The notes under the pieces were generated by a model. It was not told the origin of the DNA. It worked only from the letters and a program-made list of their open reading frames with translations, and ran no database searches. DNA of 64,000 nucleotides, taken from the NCBI RefSeq assembly GCF_020535245.1, contig NZ_CP084910.1, positions 1,898,501 to 1,962,500 on the forward strand, read 5' to 3'. The stretch comes from Asticcacaulis sp. AND118. GTDB lineage: Bacteria > Pseudomonadota > Alphaproteobacteria > Caulobacterales > Caulobacteraceae. The position numbers and the translations under genes are program-made. Below, piece by piece: positions 1-8,463 of the stretch. How positions within the stretch are numbered: position 1 is the first letter of the stretch; every line of letters begins with the position of its first letter.

Positions 1-132
1 GGCAAAACCGCCATCTTGATGAACTCAAAATGAACGAACGTTCACTTCGGTTGAAATAGGCGTTAAGCGGCTTTTGCGCCACACGCCAATTGATCCTGTT
101 TCAGAGCAATTTTTAGCGGGCGCGCTTTTTTA
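1..132. other. Left-edge intergenic stretch with a possible TetR-type operator
   Basis: I see no gene in this stretch. Positions 31-44 read TGAACGAACGTTCA, a near-palindrome of the kind bound by TetR-family repressors. A minus-strand ATG at 14-12 could start a gene that runs off the left edge, which would place the near-palindrome in its promoter. Both readings are inference: too little of the putative gene is present to identify it. Confidence 0.3.
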
Positions 133-165
133 TCCGAAAAGTGCGTCCCACTTTTCGGAAAGCGC
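133..165. repeat. Palindromic repeat, family A, copy 1
   Basis: TCCGAAAAGTG and CACTTTTCGGA face each other across a short loop and are followed by AAGCGCT. The same layout, a pair of C(C/G)AAAAAGTG-type arms followed by ATGCGCT-like bases, recurs near 1104, 2841, 37307 and 63899. This copy ends just beside the UPF0262 stop codon, so it could also act as a 3' hairpin for that transcript. Confidence 0.7.
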
Positions 166-167
166 TT

Positions 168-623
168 TTAACCGCGCAGATGAAGCGCATGGATCAGGGT
201 GAACAGGCGGCGGGCGGTTTCGTGATCGATATCGATCTTGCCAGCCAGACGCTCGGTCAGCACATCCGCGCCGTCATTGTGGATGCCGCGACGCCCCATG
301 TCGATCGACTCGATCTGCCCCACCGTGGCGTTCTTCAGCGCCTCGTAATAGCTTTCGCAGATCATGGCGTAGTCCTTCATGATCGGCTTGAGCGGCGTGA
401 AGGACAGCATGAACTTCCTGGCATAGCCTTCGCCCGTCACGTCGAAGACCAGCCGCCCGTCCTCATAGGCCAGACGCAACTCGTACTTGGTCGCTGTGCC
501 GCCTTCGGGCTGGAAACTGTTCTTTTCGATCAGGTCGAACATGGCGACCTGCCGCTCGTGCTCCACCTCCGGAGACGGCGAGGCCAGGCTGTCGGGATCG
601 ATGTCGATGCGTGCCAGTTTCAT
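168..623 (-). CDS. UPF0262 family protein
   Basis: This 151-residue protein matches UPF0262, a small cytosolic family of unknown function that is widespread in Alphaproteobacteria. The whole length fits the family, including the acidic N-terminal LARIDIDPD segment and the central region with IMKDYAMICESYY. Its start codon lies two bases after the stop of the DUF2948 gene, so the two are surely cotranscribed. In many Alphaproteobacteria the order is murA, DUF2948, hisD, UPF0262; here hisD is absent from between them. No signal peptide or membrane segment is visible. The family assignment is firm; the function is unknown. Confidence 0.9.
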   Translation of the reverse strand: MKLARIDIDPDSLASPSPEVEHERQVAMFDLIEKNSFQPEGGTATKYELRLAYEDGRLVFDVTGEGYARKFMLSFTPLKPIMKDYAMICESYYEALKNATVGQIESIDMGRRGIHNDGADVLTERLAGKIDIDHETARRLFTLIHALHLRG

Positions 624-625
624 GA

Positions 626-1078
626 TTACACCGGATGGCTGGGGGTCGAGCGGGCGCGATGGGGCGCGGCGAGGTCCATGAGCAGCAGATCCACCGCCTC
701 GACCTCAATTTTCAATTCGGCGGCGGTCTTGCCGGCAAAGCGCAGATAGAGGTGGCAGGCCGGGGCGTCGAGCGGTTCGACGGCCAGATGCAGTATGGTC
801 ATGCCCTGCGGCGGACGATGCACGTCAAAACCGCGCGAATGCAGGCCGATGATCGACCCGATCTGCAAGGCGCAGGGGGCGCGCAGCGGCGTGCGACTGC
901 GGTGCTCGTGACAGAAGCGGTTGAAACGCAGGGTCAGGGCGCGGGCGCGCTGGTCGTAACGCACGTCTTCGCCGCGCAAGGCCGCGTCCTGCAGGAAGGC
1001 GCTCAGCGGTACGACGTCTTCTTCGCTCTGAGCGAGAAGACGGAGCGGTTTCGCCTTTTTCTGAAACCACCCGAACAT
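626..1078 (-). CDS. DUF2948 family protein
   Basis: This 150-residue protein opens with MFGWFQKKAKPLRLLAQSEEDV and continues with the PLSAFLQDA and RFNRFCHEH segments typical of DUF2948, an alphaproteobacterial family of unknown role usually found next to murA. It sits 59 bases downstream of murA, with a palindromic repeat in the gap, and two bases upstream of the UPF0262 gene, consistent with one operon. It has no signal peptide or transmembrane segment, so it is probably cytosolic. I cannot give it a biochemical function. Confidence 0.88.
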   Translation of the reverse strand: MFGWFQKKAKPLRLLAQSEEDVVPLSAFLQDAALRGEDVRYDQRARALTLRFNRFCHEHRSRTPLRAPCALQIGSIIGLHSRGFDVHRPPQGMTILHLAVEPLDAPACHLYLRFAGKTAAELKIEVEAVDLLLMDLAAPHRARSTPSHPV

Positions 1079-1103
1079 GAGTTATTTCAACGCCTCATGT
1101 ATA

Positions 1104-1136
1104 TCCAAAAACCGGTGCCCACTTTTTGGCATGAGG
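1104..1136. repeat. Palindromic repeat, family A, copy 2
   Basis: TCCAAAAA and ACTTTTTGG arms are followed by ATGAGGCTT. The repeat lies in the short gap between the murA stop and the DUF2948 start, so its hairpin would be part of the polycistronic message and could set the relative level of the two cistrons. Confidence 0.65.
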
Positions 1137-1137
1137 C

Positions 1138-2439
1138 TTACTCTTCCTCTATCGGATCGTCGCCCTTGAGGCGGCGGATCCTGGCCCCGCAAGCCGACAG
1201 CTTGCCTTCGAGGTTCTCAAAGCCGCGATCGAGATGGTAGACACGGTTGATGATCGTCTCGCCGCGCGCCGCCAGACCGGCAATGACCAGACAGGCCGAT
1301 GCGCGCAGATCGGTGGCCATCACCTGAGCCCCGCGCAGTTCCTCGACGCCGGTGACCTTCGCTTCGCCGCCGTGCTGAACCGAGATGTTCGCCCCCAGAC
1401 GGCCCAGTTCCGGCACGTGCATGAAGCGGTTTTCGAAGATGGTCTCGCGCACGGTCGACTCGCCTTCGGCCAGCGTCATCAGTGCCATGAACTGCGCCTG
1501 AAGATCGGTGGCAAAGCCCGGATAGACCTCGGTGGTGATGTCGACGGCCTTGAGGCGGCCCGGACCGCGACGGATGGTGACGGTCGAGTCGGTCGTCTCG
1601 ATGTCGCAGCCCGCCTGACGCATCTTGTCGAGCAGAATGCCGATCAGTTCCGGCCGCACCTTGGTCAGGCGCACTTCGCTGCCGGCCATGACGGCCCCGG
1701 CCAGCGCATAGGTGCCGGCTTCGATGCGGTCGCAGATGACCGACCAGTCGGCGCCCTTGAGCGAGGTGACGCCTTCGACGACCAGGGTCGGGGTCCCTGC
1801 CCCGCTGATCTTCGCGCCCATGGCGTTCAGGCATTCGGCCAGATCGACGATTTCCGGTTCACAGGCGGCGTTCCTAAACACGGTCGTACCGTGGGCCAAG
1901 GTCGCCGCCATCAGGGCGTGCTCGGTCGCACCGACCGAGACGAAGGGGAACTCGATCTCGGCGCCTTTCAGGCCGCGCGGGGCCTGAGCGAAGACATAAC
2001 CTTCGTGCATGTCGATATGCGCGCCCAGCGCCTCAAGCGCTTTGAGGTGCAGATCGACCGGACGCGCGCCGATGGTGCAGCCGCCGGGCAGCGACACCTT
2101 GGCATGGCCGGTGCGCGCCAGCAACGGCCCCAGCACATTGAACGAGGCGCGCATCTGACGCACCAGATCGTAGGGCGCGAAGGCCGAGGTGATTTCCGGC
2201 GTGTGGAGAAGCGTCTCCTGATGACCGTCCGGCCCGTTGGTCTCGGTGATCTGCGTGCCGAAGCGTTGCAGCAGACGGCCCAGCAGGCGCGTATCGGCCA
2301 GTCGCGGCATATTGGTCAGGCGCACGGGCTCAGACGTCAGCAGCGACGCCGCCATCAGCTTGATCGCGGAATTCTTCGCCCCGCTGACGGGAATGTCACC
2401 CTTAAGCGGCACGCCGCCTTCCAACGCAATACGATCCAT
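1138..2439 (-). CDS. murA: UDP-N-acetylglucosamine 1-carboxyvinyltransferase
   Basis: MurA transfers enolpyruvate from phosphoenolpyruvate to UDP-GlcNAc, the first committed step of peptidoglycan synthesis in the cytosol. The 433-residue length fits the family. Visible landmarks are the N-terminal [16 protein letters not shown] motif, whose lysine and asparagine bind substrate, and the catalytic loop [19 protein letters not shown] with the active-site cysteine targeted by fosfomycin. The conserved [12 protein letters not shown] motif lies in the C-terminal half. A 47-residue ORF lies upstream on the same strand and the DUF2948 gene downstream. The identification is secure. Confidence 0.98.
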   Translation of the reverse strand: MDRIALEGGVPLKGDIPVSGAKNSAIKLMAASLLTSEPVRLTNMPRLADTRLLGRLLQRFGTQITETNGPDGHQETLLHTPEITSAFAPYDLVRQMRASFNVLGPLLARTGHAKVSLPGGCTIGARPVDLHLKALEALGAHIDMHEGYVFAQAPRGLKGAEIEFPFVSVGATEHALMAATLAHGTTVFRNAACEPEIVDLAECLNAMGAKISGAGTPTLVVEGVTSLKGADWSVICDRIEAGTYALAGAVMAGSEVRLTKVRPELIGILLDKMRQAGCDIETTDSTVTIRRGPGRLKAVDITTEVYPGFATDLQAQFMALMTLAEGESTVRETIFENRFMHVPELGRLGANISVQHGGEAKVTGVEELRGAQVMATDLRASACLVIAGLAARGETIINRVYHLDRGFENLEGKLSACGARIRRLKGDDPIEEE

Positions 2440-2561
2440 AGACTACGCCTGATCCGAATGTTCTGAGCTTCCGTTTCCCGCCAATTCTGGCCTCGCCGAT
2501 TCACGGCGAATGAAACGAAATGGATTTGGCGTTCTACATCACCGGGCGGCAGGCGCAACAG

Positions 2562-2705
2562 CTAGTTTTTCGTCTCGCCTTCACGGGTTTGCGTGGCGTC
2601 CGGACGGCGCGCGGCGGCCTTGCGCCGTTGCAGGTTGGCGCGCAGGGCGGCGTTGAGGCGCTCGGCCTTTTCATCCTTGGGGTTTTTCGTCCTGGAGTCG
2701 CTCAT
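2562..2705 (-). CDS. Small basic protein upstream of murA (47 residues)
   Basis: A short reading frame encodes 47 residues, starting MSDSRTKNPKDEKAERLNAA and followed by a helix-forming, arginine-rich LRANLQRRKAAARR stretch and an acidic tail. Similar tiny proteins with an AERLxxALRANLxRRK core are common upstream of murA in Alphaproteobacteria, which is my main reason for calling it. No good Shine-Dalgarno sequence precedes the ATG; the upstream bases read CACCTCCC, the complement of one. It could be nucleic-acid binding, but that is only inferred from charge. No function is known to me. Confidence 0.6.
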   Translation of the reverse strand: MSDSRTKNPKDEKAERLNAALRANLQRRKAAARRPDATQTREGETKN

Positions 2706-2840
2706 AGGGAGGTGATTTAGCTTTCCATCCACAAAAAGCGAGCAAAAAATGCACTTTTCGCTTTGCGTTCGCCTCAGCTTTGGGTATTAGCCCCGTCCTC
2801 AGCCGGTGTTTACACATCGGCTTGAGACGCATCATGTGTT

Positions 2841-2876
2841 TCCAAAAAGTGCCTTCCACTTTTTGGCATGACGCTT
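2841..2876. repeat. Palindromic repeat, family A, copy 3
   Basis: TCCAAAAAGTG and CACTTTTTGG form the arms, followed by CATGACGCTT. The repeat ends four bases before the first base of the tRNA-Thr gene, so it probably lies in the tRNA leader and would be removed during 5' processing. Confidence 0.7.
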
Positions 2877-2879
2877 AAA

Positions 2880-2954
<75 letters not shown>

Positions 2955-2998
2955 TGAAGGCCCGGTTCGGAAACGAACCGGGCCTTCGCCATTTCAGA

Positions 2999-4465
2999 TC
3001 ACCACGTCCCGAACGTACCGTTGCCCGTGCGACCGCCCGGAGAGGTGATTTCGCGGCGTCCGCGGATGGCGGCCCCTGTGGTCGTATAGAAGCCGATGCT
3101 GCCCGACGGCATGTTCACGCTGACCATATCCGTCCACAGTTGCGACGTATCGCCGGCGCGGATGGCCATGGGCGCATTCGGCCCGCCGCTGCCCCGGTCG
3201 CCGACATCGCCTTCGACATGGGTGGCGGCCAGGAAGTGCTTCGACGCGTTGACATTGCTGACCGTGCCACCGCGCCCATTGAAGTAACGTCCGCACAGGT
3301 CCACCGCGATGACATCCTCATGCAGGGTCAGGCCGTTGCACGAGGTGCCGCTGCCGCGTCCATGGTCGAAGGCGCTGCAATTTTCCGAGTAGAAATAGAG
3401 CTTGCCGCCCGCAGCTCCGGCATTGGCGTAGTGCAGGTTGAAGGTATCGGTGGCGTTGCCTGTACCCGAACAGTTGAAGCACGCCGCCAGCCCGTCCAGA
3501 CTTTCGACGGTCAGGCCGCGCGAGGCATAGCCCGACGTCAGCCCGCCGCCGTAGTTGAAAGTGCACCCTTCGAAGATATGCGCCTTGGGCGTAACGGGAC
3601 GCGCATTGTAATTGAACACGGCCTGCCCGAAAAATTCGAAGCCGTCGCCGCTGTTCTCACCGCCGAAATAGAGATTGACCGGCGTGCCGCTGTAGTTGTT
3701 CAGGTTAAGGCTGAGATTGACCAGTGTGTTCGGGTTGTTCCCCGACGTGACCGGCTGCGCGCCGTCCAGCCTGTTGACGTAGAGCGTGCCCGACACCAGC
3801 GCCCAGCTATCCGGCCGCATATTGCAGGCAGCCGCCGTCGCCACATTGGTCAGTTCAAAATAACCGCCCGTCGCCAGCGGACGCGACAGGTCGAGCACGC
3901 GGTCCACGTTCGCCCGCGCCACGCTGTAGGTATTGGTGTGCGTGGCGTCGACCGCAAAGGTCAGCGCCATTTCGAACGTGCCGGTACGGACCTTGCCATA
4001 GTAGGATACGAAGGCCGTATCGAACACCGGCAGGACGGGCGTGCCGTTGTTGCTCAGGCCATTTCCGCGCGGGTACAGGCCGTTATTGATCGCCGCATCG
4101 ACATTGATGCGCGCCGTCTCGGTCGGGAAGGCGTTGCGAAGCTCGATAGCCTTCCAGATAGACGCAACGGCGGTCGCCCACGTCAGGCCATTGGCGGAGT
4201 CGCTGCCGGTGCGCTTGACGTAGAAGGTGCGCTGGGGCGCATCGCAGGCGGTACTGAAGCGCGCAAACACCTGCTTGGCGGTCAGGCCGCAGGTGCCGGT
4301 GCGCAGGCCGCTGGCCTGCCAGAAGGAGCGCAGGTTGAGCGGCAGCAGGGTGTGGTTCCATCCCAGCCCCGCCGGAAGCTCATGCGCATAGGCCGTGAGC
4401 GCGCCACCCGTATTGGAAATGGCGGCAGCGGTCAGGGGCGAAGGGGGAATAGCGGGTGCCGGCAT
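2999..4465 (-). CDS. Putative beta-helix spike/fibre protein of a phage- or GTA-like module
   Basis: This 488-residue protein lacks a signal peptide. From about residue 80 it contains the phrase TFYVKRTGSDSANGLTWATA followed by SIWKAIEL, a hallmark of right-handed parallel beta-helix (pectate-lyase-fold) proteins. A long tract rich in Gly, Asn and Thr with regular short strands follows, as in phage tailspikes and capsule depolymerases. It starts two bases after the 124-residue gene and is the last gene of a three-gene unit with a DUF2793/S74 protein. The proposed role, binding or degrading surface polysaccharide as a particle spike, is inference from fold and context. No catalytic residues can be assigned. 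Confidence 0.65.
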   Translation of the reverse strand: MPAPAIPPSPLTAAAISNTGGALTAYAHELPAGLGWNHTLLPLNLRSFWQASGLRTGTCGLTAKQVFARFSTACDAPQRTFYVKRTGSDSANGLTWATAVASIWKAIELRNAFPTETARINVDAAINNGLYPRGNGLSNNGTPVLPVFDTAFVSYYGKVRTGTFEMALTFAVDATHTNTYSVARANVDRVLDLSRPLATGGYFELTNVATAAACNMRPDSWALVSGTLYVNRLDGAQPVTSGNNPNTLVNLSLNLNNYSGTPVNLYFGGENSGDGFEFFGQAVFNYNARPVTPKAHIFEGCTFNYGGGLTSGYASRGLTVESLDGLAACFNCSGTGNATDTFNLHYANAGAAGGKLYFYSENCSAFDHGRGSGTSCNGLTLHEDVIAVDLCGRYFNGRGGTVSNVNASKHFLAATHVEGDVGDRGSGGPNAPMAIRAGDTSQLWTDMVSVNMPSGSIGFYTTTGAAIRGRREITSPGGRTGNGTFGTW

Positions 4466-4467
4466 GT

Positions 4468-4842
4468 TCAGTTCCCCGCGAAATAGACGCTGTCGCCGAC
4501 GGTGCCGTTGATGAACAGCGCGCTGATGTCGGCCACCGAAAAGCTGATCGACTGCCCCGGCTCAAGGCGATAGCCATTACCCGTGCCGTCGTCCGTGATG
4601 GTTACGCCGGATGCCCCGACAAACACCGGTGCGGCATTGGTGCTTTTGGCCGTGACGATGATGCCGTTGAACAGCAGACCGCTGCCCAGAGCCACCGCCG
4701 TACCCGTAGTGGCGATCTTCTTTTGTCCGCAGTCGACATGACTGGGACGCGGGCCGATGAAGCGTTCGGCGCAGGTGCCGTCGCCCATGTCGATCAGCAT
4801 CTTGGTCATGCCCGAAAATACAGCGTAGGGCGTATCCGCCAT
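4468..4842 (-). CDS. Small phage-like structural protein (124 residues)
   Basis: The protein begins MADTPYAVFSGMTKMLIDMG and has a beta-rich, glycine- and valine-rich sequence without signal peptide or membrane segment. Its composition, and the GVTITDDGTGNGYRLEPGQS stretch, resemble small virion-decoration or fibre-associated proteins, but I do not recognise a named family. A strong Shine-Dalgarno (AAGGAGAAAG) precedes the ATG. It sits between the DUF2793/S74 gene and the beta-helix gene with tight spacing, so it is probably a subunit or adaptor of the same appendage. Confidence 0.6.
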   Translation of the reverse strand: MADTPYAVFSGMTKMLIDMGDGTCAERFIGPRPSHVDCGQKKIATTGTAVALGSGLLFNGIIVTAKSTNAAPVFVGASGVTITDDGTGNGYRLEPGQSISFSVADISALFINGTVGDSVYFAGN

Positions 4843-4875
4843 TCGCTTTCTCCTTTTTCAGATTAATAGGGAAAT

Positions 4876-5925
4876 TCAGAGACTTTTGCCGCTCAGTTCA
4901 GCGCGCAGCCCCTTAACGGCAGCCCACAGGACCGCCAGCAACTGATCCGGGCGCAACCATTGACGGCTGGACGGATCGGCCACATCTTCGAGGCCCCACA
5001 GGCCCAGATCGAGCGCCGCCAGTTCGAGACCCTTGCGCACATCCTGAGCGAGGAAACCGGCCTGCGCCGTCGTCCCCTCGCCTTCGCGCCAGTAAAAACG
5101 GACCGGAGGGACCGCATCGAGCACGGTCAGGGCATCAGTCGGATCGATCAGGCCCGTCACGCGCTTGTCGCGCCCGTCGGAGGTCTGGACCACGCCGCTG
5201 GCCGCCCACACCTCGCTCCAGCGCGCCCCGGCTCCGCCCAATGACACCCCATTGTCGGTGGCGGGTTTCAACGGGCGATGGAGGGCGACGCGATCGGTCT
5301 CGATGCTCAGGGCCTCGCTGAAGGTCGAACCGTCCGTCGAGGTCTTCAGCGTCAGACGGTCGTCGCCCAGCGTGCCCAGCAAAGCGCGCGTGGAAAAGCC
5401 GGTCTGGAAGACGATCCCCGCCTCATGCGACGCGGTAGCCTTGTTGAGCGCGAGCAGACTGCCGCCGCCGGCATGATTGAACAGCACCTGCGGGCTGTTG
5501 ACCGACAACCGGTTGGTGGCGTCCGCCGTCGCACCGACGCCCAGCCGCTCAAGGCCTTGCAAGGCGTCGATGGTCGCCTGAAGCGCCGTCCAGCCGGACG
5601 CCGTACGCACCACGAAGCGGCCTTCGTCGGCCACATGGACCAGCGCCCCTTCGGGCAGGTCGAGGAAATCCCAGTAGCCGCCCTGAAAGACGACGAAATC
5701 CCCGGCGGCGTAATCGTCCCAGGCCGCGCCGGACGCCGCTTCGGGGAGGATATAGGCCTCGCCCGCCTGTGGAGCTGAGGGTTGGGCGACGAGTGTACGG
5801 CTTTTGACCCGCGATTGGATCAGCGCGTCGAGCCGCCACAGGCTTTCATTGAGGGTGATATGTTTCTGCGCCTGCCCAGATTGCAGCAGGGGCAGACCAA
5901 GCACAGGCGTATTTTGGAGTGACAC
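4876..5925 (-). CDS. DUF2793 protein with C-terminal S74 intramolecular chaperone
   Basis: Residues 4-95 carry the DUF2793 signature (LGLPLLQSGQAQKHITLNES, then YWDFLDLPEG), a domain known from alphaproteobacterial phage and gene transfer agent spike proteins. The C-terminal hundred residues match the endosialidase-type chaperone (Peptidase S74): TSDGRDK with Ser249-Asp250 at the expected autocleavage point, then PPVRFYWREGEG and AGFLAQDVRKGLEL. Such domains drive trimerisation of fibres and then cut themselves off. The start is GTG, weakly preceded by GAGG. It heads the three-gene module; I infer a trimeric attachment fibre or head spike. Confidence 0.8.
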   Translation of the reverse strand: MSLQNTPVLGLPLLQSGQAQKHITLNESLWRLDALIQSRVKSRTLVAQPSAPQAGEAYILPEAASGAAWDDYAAGDFVVFQGGYWDFLDLPEGALVHVADEGRFVVRTASGWTALQATIDALQGLERLGVGATADATNRLSVNSPQVLFNHAGGGSLLALNKATASHEAGIVFQTGFSTRALLGTLGDDRLTLKTSTDGSTFSEALSIETDRVALHRPLKPATDNGVSLGGAGARWSEVWAASGVVQTSDGRDKRVTGLIDPTDALTVLDAVPPVRFYWREGEGTTAQAGFLAQDVRKGLELAALDLGLWGLEDVADPSSRQWLRPDQLLAVLWAAVKGLRAELSGKSL

Positions 5926-5986
5926 GTTCGGGCCTCATCGAAATGACGCCTTTCAGTGTCCGGTCAAATTCCGCACCGGGGACAGA

Positions 5987-6463
5987 TCAGGGTAAAAGAT
6001 AGACCAGCCGCTTCTTGCCCTTGGTCGCTTTCATCGTCGCCAGATTGTCGCGATGGCGGCCCGAAGCGTGCGCTTCGCGTGCACTTTCTTCAAGATAGAG
6101 CGTCTTTTCGATCTCTTTCTGCACGATATGCGCCGCGTAGAGATGGCCCTGAAAAAGGGTGTCCGTTATGGCCGGCAAAAAGGGGATAAAACTCTCAAGA
6201 CCGCTTACCCCCGAGTCGATCAAAAGAATAATCGAGGTCTGTACGAAGGTCACCGGACTCATGCGCACCCGGATGCCATTGGCCATGATGAACAGGCTGG
6301 CGCCGATCGAATAAACCGTCCCCACTCCCGGCACCCACGCCAAAATCCCGTCCAGCCCGATCAGATTGATGGGTCCTATGCCGATAATACGGTCCGAAAG
6401 GCGTTTGATGGTGCCGACGGAGTCGTAGACCTTCTGCACGTCGTAAGCCGACCTGACAAACAT
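5987..6463 (-). CDS. DUF4112 domain protein
   Basis: This 158-residue protein fits DUF4112, a family of small membrane-associated bacterial proteins of unknown function. The signature is visible as IGLDGILAWVPGVGTVYSIGASLFIM, followed by a second hydrophobic stretch (TSIILLIDSGVSGLESFIPFLPAITDTLF); two to three membrane helices are likely. The C-terminus is charged. It stands alone, downstream of the divergent YbjQ-family gene and next to the spike module on the same strand, from which it is separated by 61 bases. The family call is good; the role is unknown. Confidence 0.78.
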   Translation of the reverse strand: MFVRSAYDVQKVYDSVGTIKRLSDRIIGIGPINLIGLDGILAWVPGVGTVYSIGASLFIMANGIRVRMSPVTFVQTSIILLIDSGVSGLESFIPFLPAITDTLFQGHLYAAHIVQKEIEKTLYLEESAREAHASGRHRDNLATMKATKGKKRLVYLLP

Positions 6464-6549
6464 GTCACTTGCTCCCCTTCGCCCGTTGCGGCTAGAGATT
6501 GCCTGTAGCGAGGCTTTGCGTCAATTGCACCATCGAGGGGAAATTAACC

Positions 6550-6867
6550 ATGATCGTCACCACCACGCCCAATGTCGAGGGCCACGCCATCGAAACCTAT
6601 ATCGGCGTCGTCACCGGTGAGGCGATCCTGGGGGCCAATATCTTCCGCGATCTGTTCGCCGGCATCCGCGACATCATCGGCGGCCGTTCGGGCTCCTACG
6701 AAAAGGTGCTGCGCGCCGCCCGCGAAGCCGCGCTGAAGGAGATGCAGGAAGAGGCCGCCCAACGCGGTGCCAACGCCATTGTCGGCGTCGATCTCGACTA
6801 CGAAACCGTGTCTCAGGGCACCATGCTGATGGTCACCTGCTCCGGCACCGCCGTCATCCTGCGCTGA
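6550..6867 (+). CDS. YbjQ/UPF0145 family protein
   Basis: This 105-residue protein has the full YbjQ (UPF0145) pattern: [59 protein letters not shown], then the [15 protein letters not shown] strand. The family forms homopentamers and is sometimes called heavy-metal binding, but its role is not established. I chose the ATG at 6550, preceded by GAGGGGAAATTAACC, because it gives the canonical N-terminus; longer frames upstream add unrelated residues. The EEP-family gene begins three bases after its stop, so the two are cotranscribed. Confidence 0.88.
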   Translation: MIVTTTPNVEGHAIETYIGVVTGEAILGANIFRDLFAGIRDIIGGRSGSYEKVLRAAREAALKEMQEEAAQRGANAIVGVDLDYETVSQGTMLMVTCSGTAVILR

Positions 6868-6870
6868 TCC

Positions 6871-7791
6871 GTGTTTATCCTGCGGCTGTTTTCCGTCTGC
6901 GGCTTTCTGCTGAGCCTCGCCCTTCTTGGCGCGGGCGCGGTGTGCCTGCTCGACCCGCATCAGGCCAAGGGCTATCTGATCGACATTTTCACTGCGCCGC
7001 TGCTGTGCGCGAGCGTCGTCGCGGCCTTTATCCTGATCCAGTTGCGCCAGCGCGCCTCGGCCCTCATCTCGCTGATCGCCACCGTCCTGTTGCTGGTCAG
7101 CCTGTGGCCGCAGATCAGCCCGGCCGGGCCTCAGCCCTCAGAAACGGCCAAGCCTGTACGCCTGATGTTCGCCAATCTCTACGTCAAGAACGAAACGCCC
7201 GACCGGTTGCTGAACTGGGTGAGGGAAGAGAACCCTGACATCGTCACCTTTGTCGAAGCCGGACCTCTGGCCGATGAAACCCTGGCCGGGGCCTTGCGCA
7301 AGACCTATCCGCACATGGCGCGGCGTTACGACACCTTCGTCTTTTCGCGCTATCCCCTGGATCGCGAGCGCGCCCGGCCCATCGGCTACAGCCTGCTGAC
7401 CGTCGATGTCGATGCGCCTTCGGGGCCGATTCATCTGGCCGTCGCGCATCTGACGCGCCCGTGGCCGTTCACCGCCCCGGATACCCAGCCGCGCCAGTTG
7501 CTGCGCCTCAATGACGATCTGATGGATGAAAAACCTGAGCGCACCGTGCTGGTCGGCGACTTCAACACCACGCCGTCGGCTTCGGCCCTGATCGATTTCA
7601 GCCGCGGGCTGGGTATGACCGCCGCACCGGCGCCGACCGGGACCTGGCCGGCGGTTTTGCCGGGGCCCGTGCGCATCGGCATCGACAATGCCTATGCCGG
7701 TAAGGGTCTGAGCCTGCGCAACCGCAAGGTCGGCCCCTATTACGGTTCGGACCACCGCCCGATCATCGTGGACATCTATCCGGCCAAGTAG
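6871..7791 (+). CDS. Membrane-anchored endonuclease/exonuclease/phosphatase family protein
   Basis: The first hundred residues hold about three hydrophobic helices; the rest is an EEP-fold domain. Landmarks are the MFANLYVKNETPDRLL strand, ENPDIVTFVEAG with the metal-binding glutamate, HLAVAHLTRP, LVGDFNTTPSA with the catalytic Asp-Asn pair, and the terminal YYGSDHRPIIVDI with the catalytic Asp-His. It therefore probably hydrolyses a phosphodiester or phosphomonoester at the periplasmic side of the inner membrane; the substrate cannot be read. The start is GTG, three bases after the YbjQ-family stop. The 306-residue length is usual for this membrane-anchored subgroup. Confidence 0.85.
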   Translation: MFILRLFSVCGFLLSLALLGAGAVCLLDPHQAKGYLIDIFTAPLLCASVVAAFILIQLRQRASALISLIATVLLLVSLWPQISPAGPQPSETAKPVRLMFANLYVKNETPDRLLNWVREENPDIVTFVEAGPLADETLAGALRKTYPHMARRYDTFVFSRYPLDRERARPIGYSLLTVDVDAPSGPIHLAVAHLTRPWPFTAPDTQPRQLLRLNDDLMDEKPERTVLVGDFNTTPSASALIDFSRGLGMTAAPAPTGTWPAVLPGPVRIGIDNAYAGKGLSLRNRKVGPYYGSDHRPIIVDIYPAK

Positions 7792-7792
7792 C

Positions 7793-8362
7793 TCATTTGC
7801 GCGGCGCCGGGCGGCGCTTGGGCGCGGCCTTGATCACCGGTACAGGCTCGAAGGCCGGTTCCACTATATGCTCCGGCAGAACATCCTCTACGGGTTCCGC
7901 TCTCGCCGGGGCGAGCGCTTCGGGCTCTGCGGCGATGATCGCCGGCGGGCTGAGAGGGGCAGGCTCCACCGGCTTCGCCACCGGAAGGGGCTCCGTCAAG
8001 GCCTCGATCACCGCGCTCTCGGCCTCGATCGCCGCCGCCGCGGCATCGCGCACGACCTCATTGACGTCCTCGATCACGTGCGCCGCCTCTTCGCTGGCCT
8101 TGTACCAGCTCTGGCGCAGGCTCATCATATCGACAAAGCCCTTGGGCAGGTCCTTATAGAGATCGTTGCCCGTCGCCCCGCGCGCCGCCGCGCCGGTCAG
8201 CATCCAAGCCGATACGCCAAAGCTGGTCGCGGCGAAGAACGGCACCCACATGGGCGAGCACGCCCCGATCCAGAAGTTGGTCAGGCGCTCGGTAGCGCTT
8301 TTCATCTCTTCAGAGGTCGGAAGCGAAAACGGGGGCAGGTCGGATTGCGTCATGGTCAACAT
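7793..8362 (-). CDS. Conserved hypothetical membrane-associated protein (phasin-like)
   Basis: The protein has an N-terminal part with a weakly hydrophobic segment (WVPFFAATSFGVSAWMLTGA), a central helical region (LRQSWYKASEEAAHVIEDVNEVVRDAAAAAIEAESAVIEAL) and a low-complexity Pro/Ala/Glu-rich tail ending in KRRPAPRK. The helical part and its TERLTNFWIGACSPMW lead-in suggest a phasin-like or membrane-adaptor protein, but I do not recognise a named family. I placed the start at the ATG preceded by CACGAGG; a second ATG three codons in is possible. It is convergent with the EEP gene, their stops one base apart. Confidence 0.55.
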   Translation of the reverse strand: MLTMTQSDLPPFSLPTSEEMKSATERLTNFWIGACSPMWVPFFAATSFGVSAWMLTGAAARGATGNDLYKDLPKGFVDMMSLRQSWYKASEEAAHVIEDVNEVVRDAAAAAIEAESAVIEALTEPLPVAKPVEPAPLSPPAIIAAEPEALAPARAEPVEDVLPEHIVEPAFEPVPVIKAAPKRRPAPRK

Positions 8363-8463
8363 CTCGTGGCCTCGTGCGCTCGATATTGCAGCGCACAAAA
8401 TCTAGCACAGAAATCCACAGCCCGCCATGCGGCCAATCGCCCGTCCGGGGCAATTTCGCGTGA

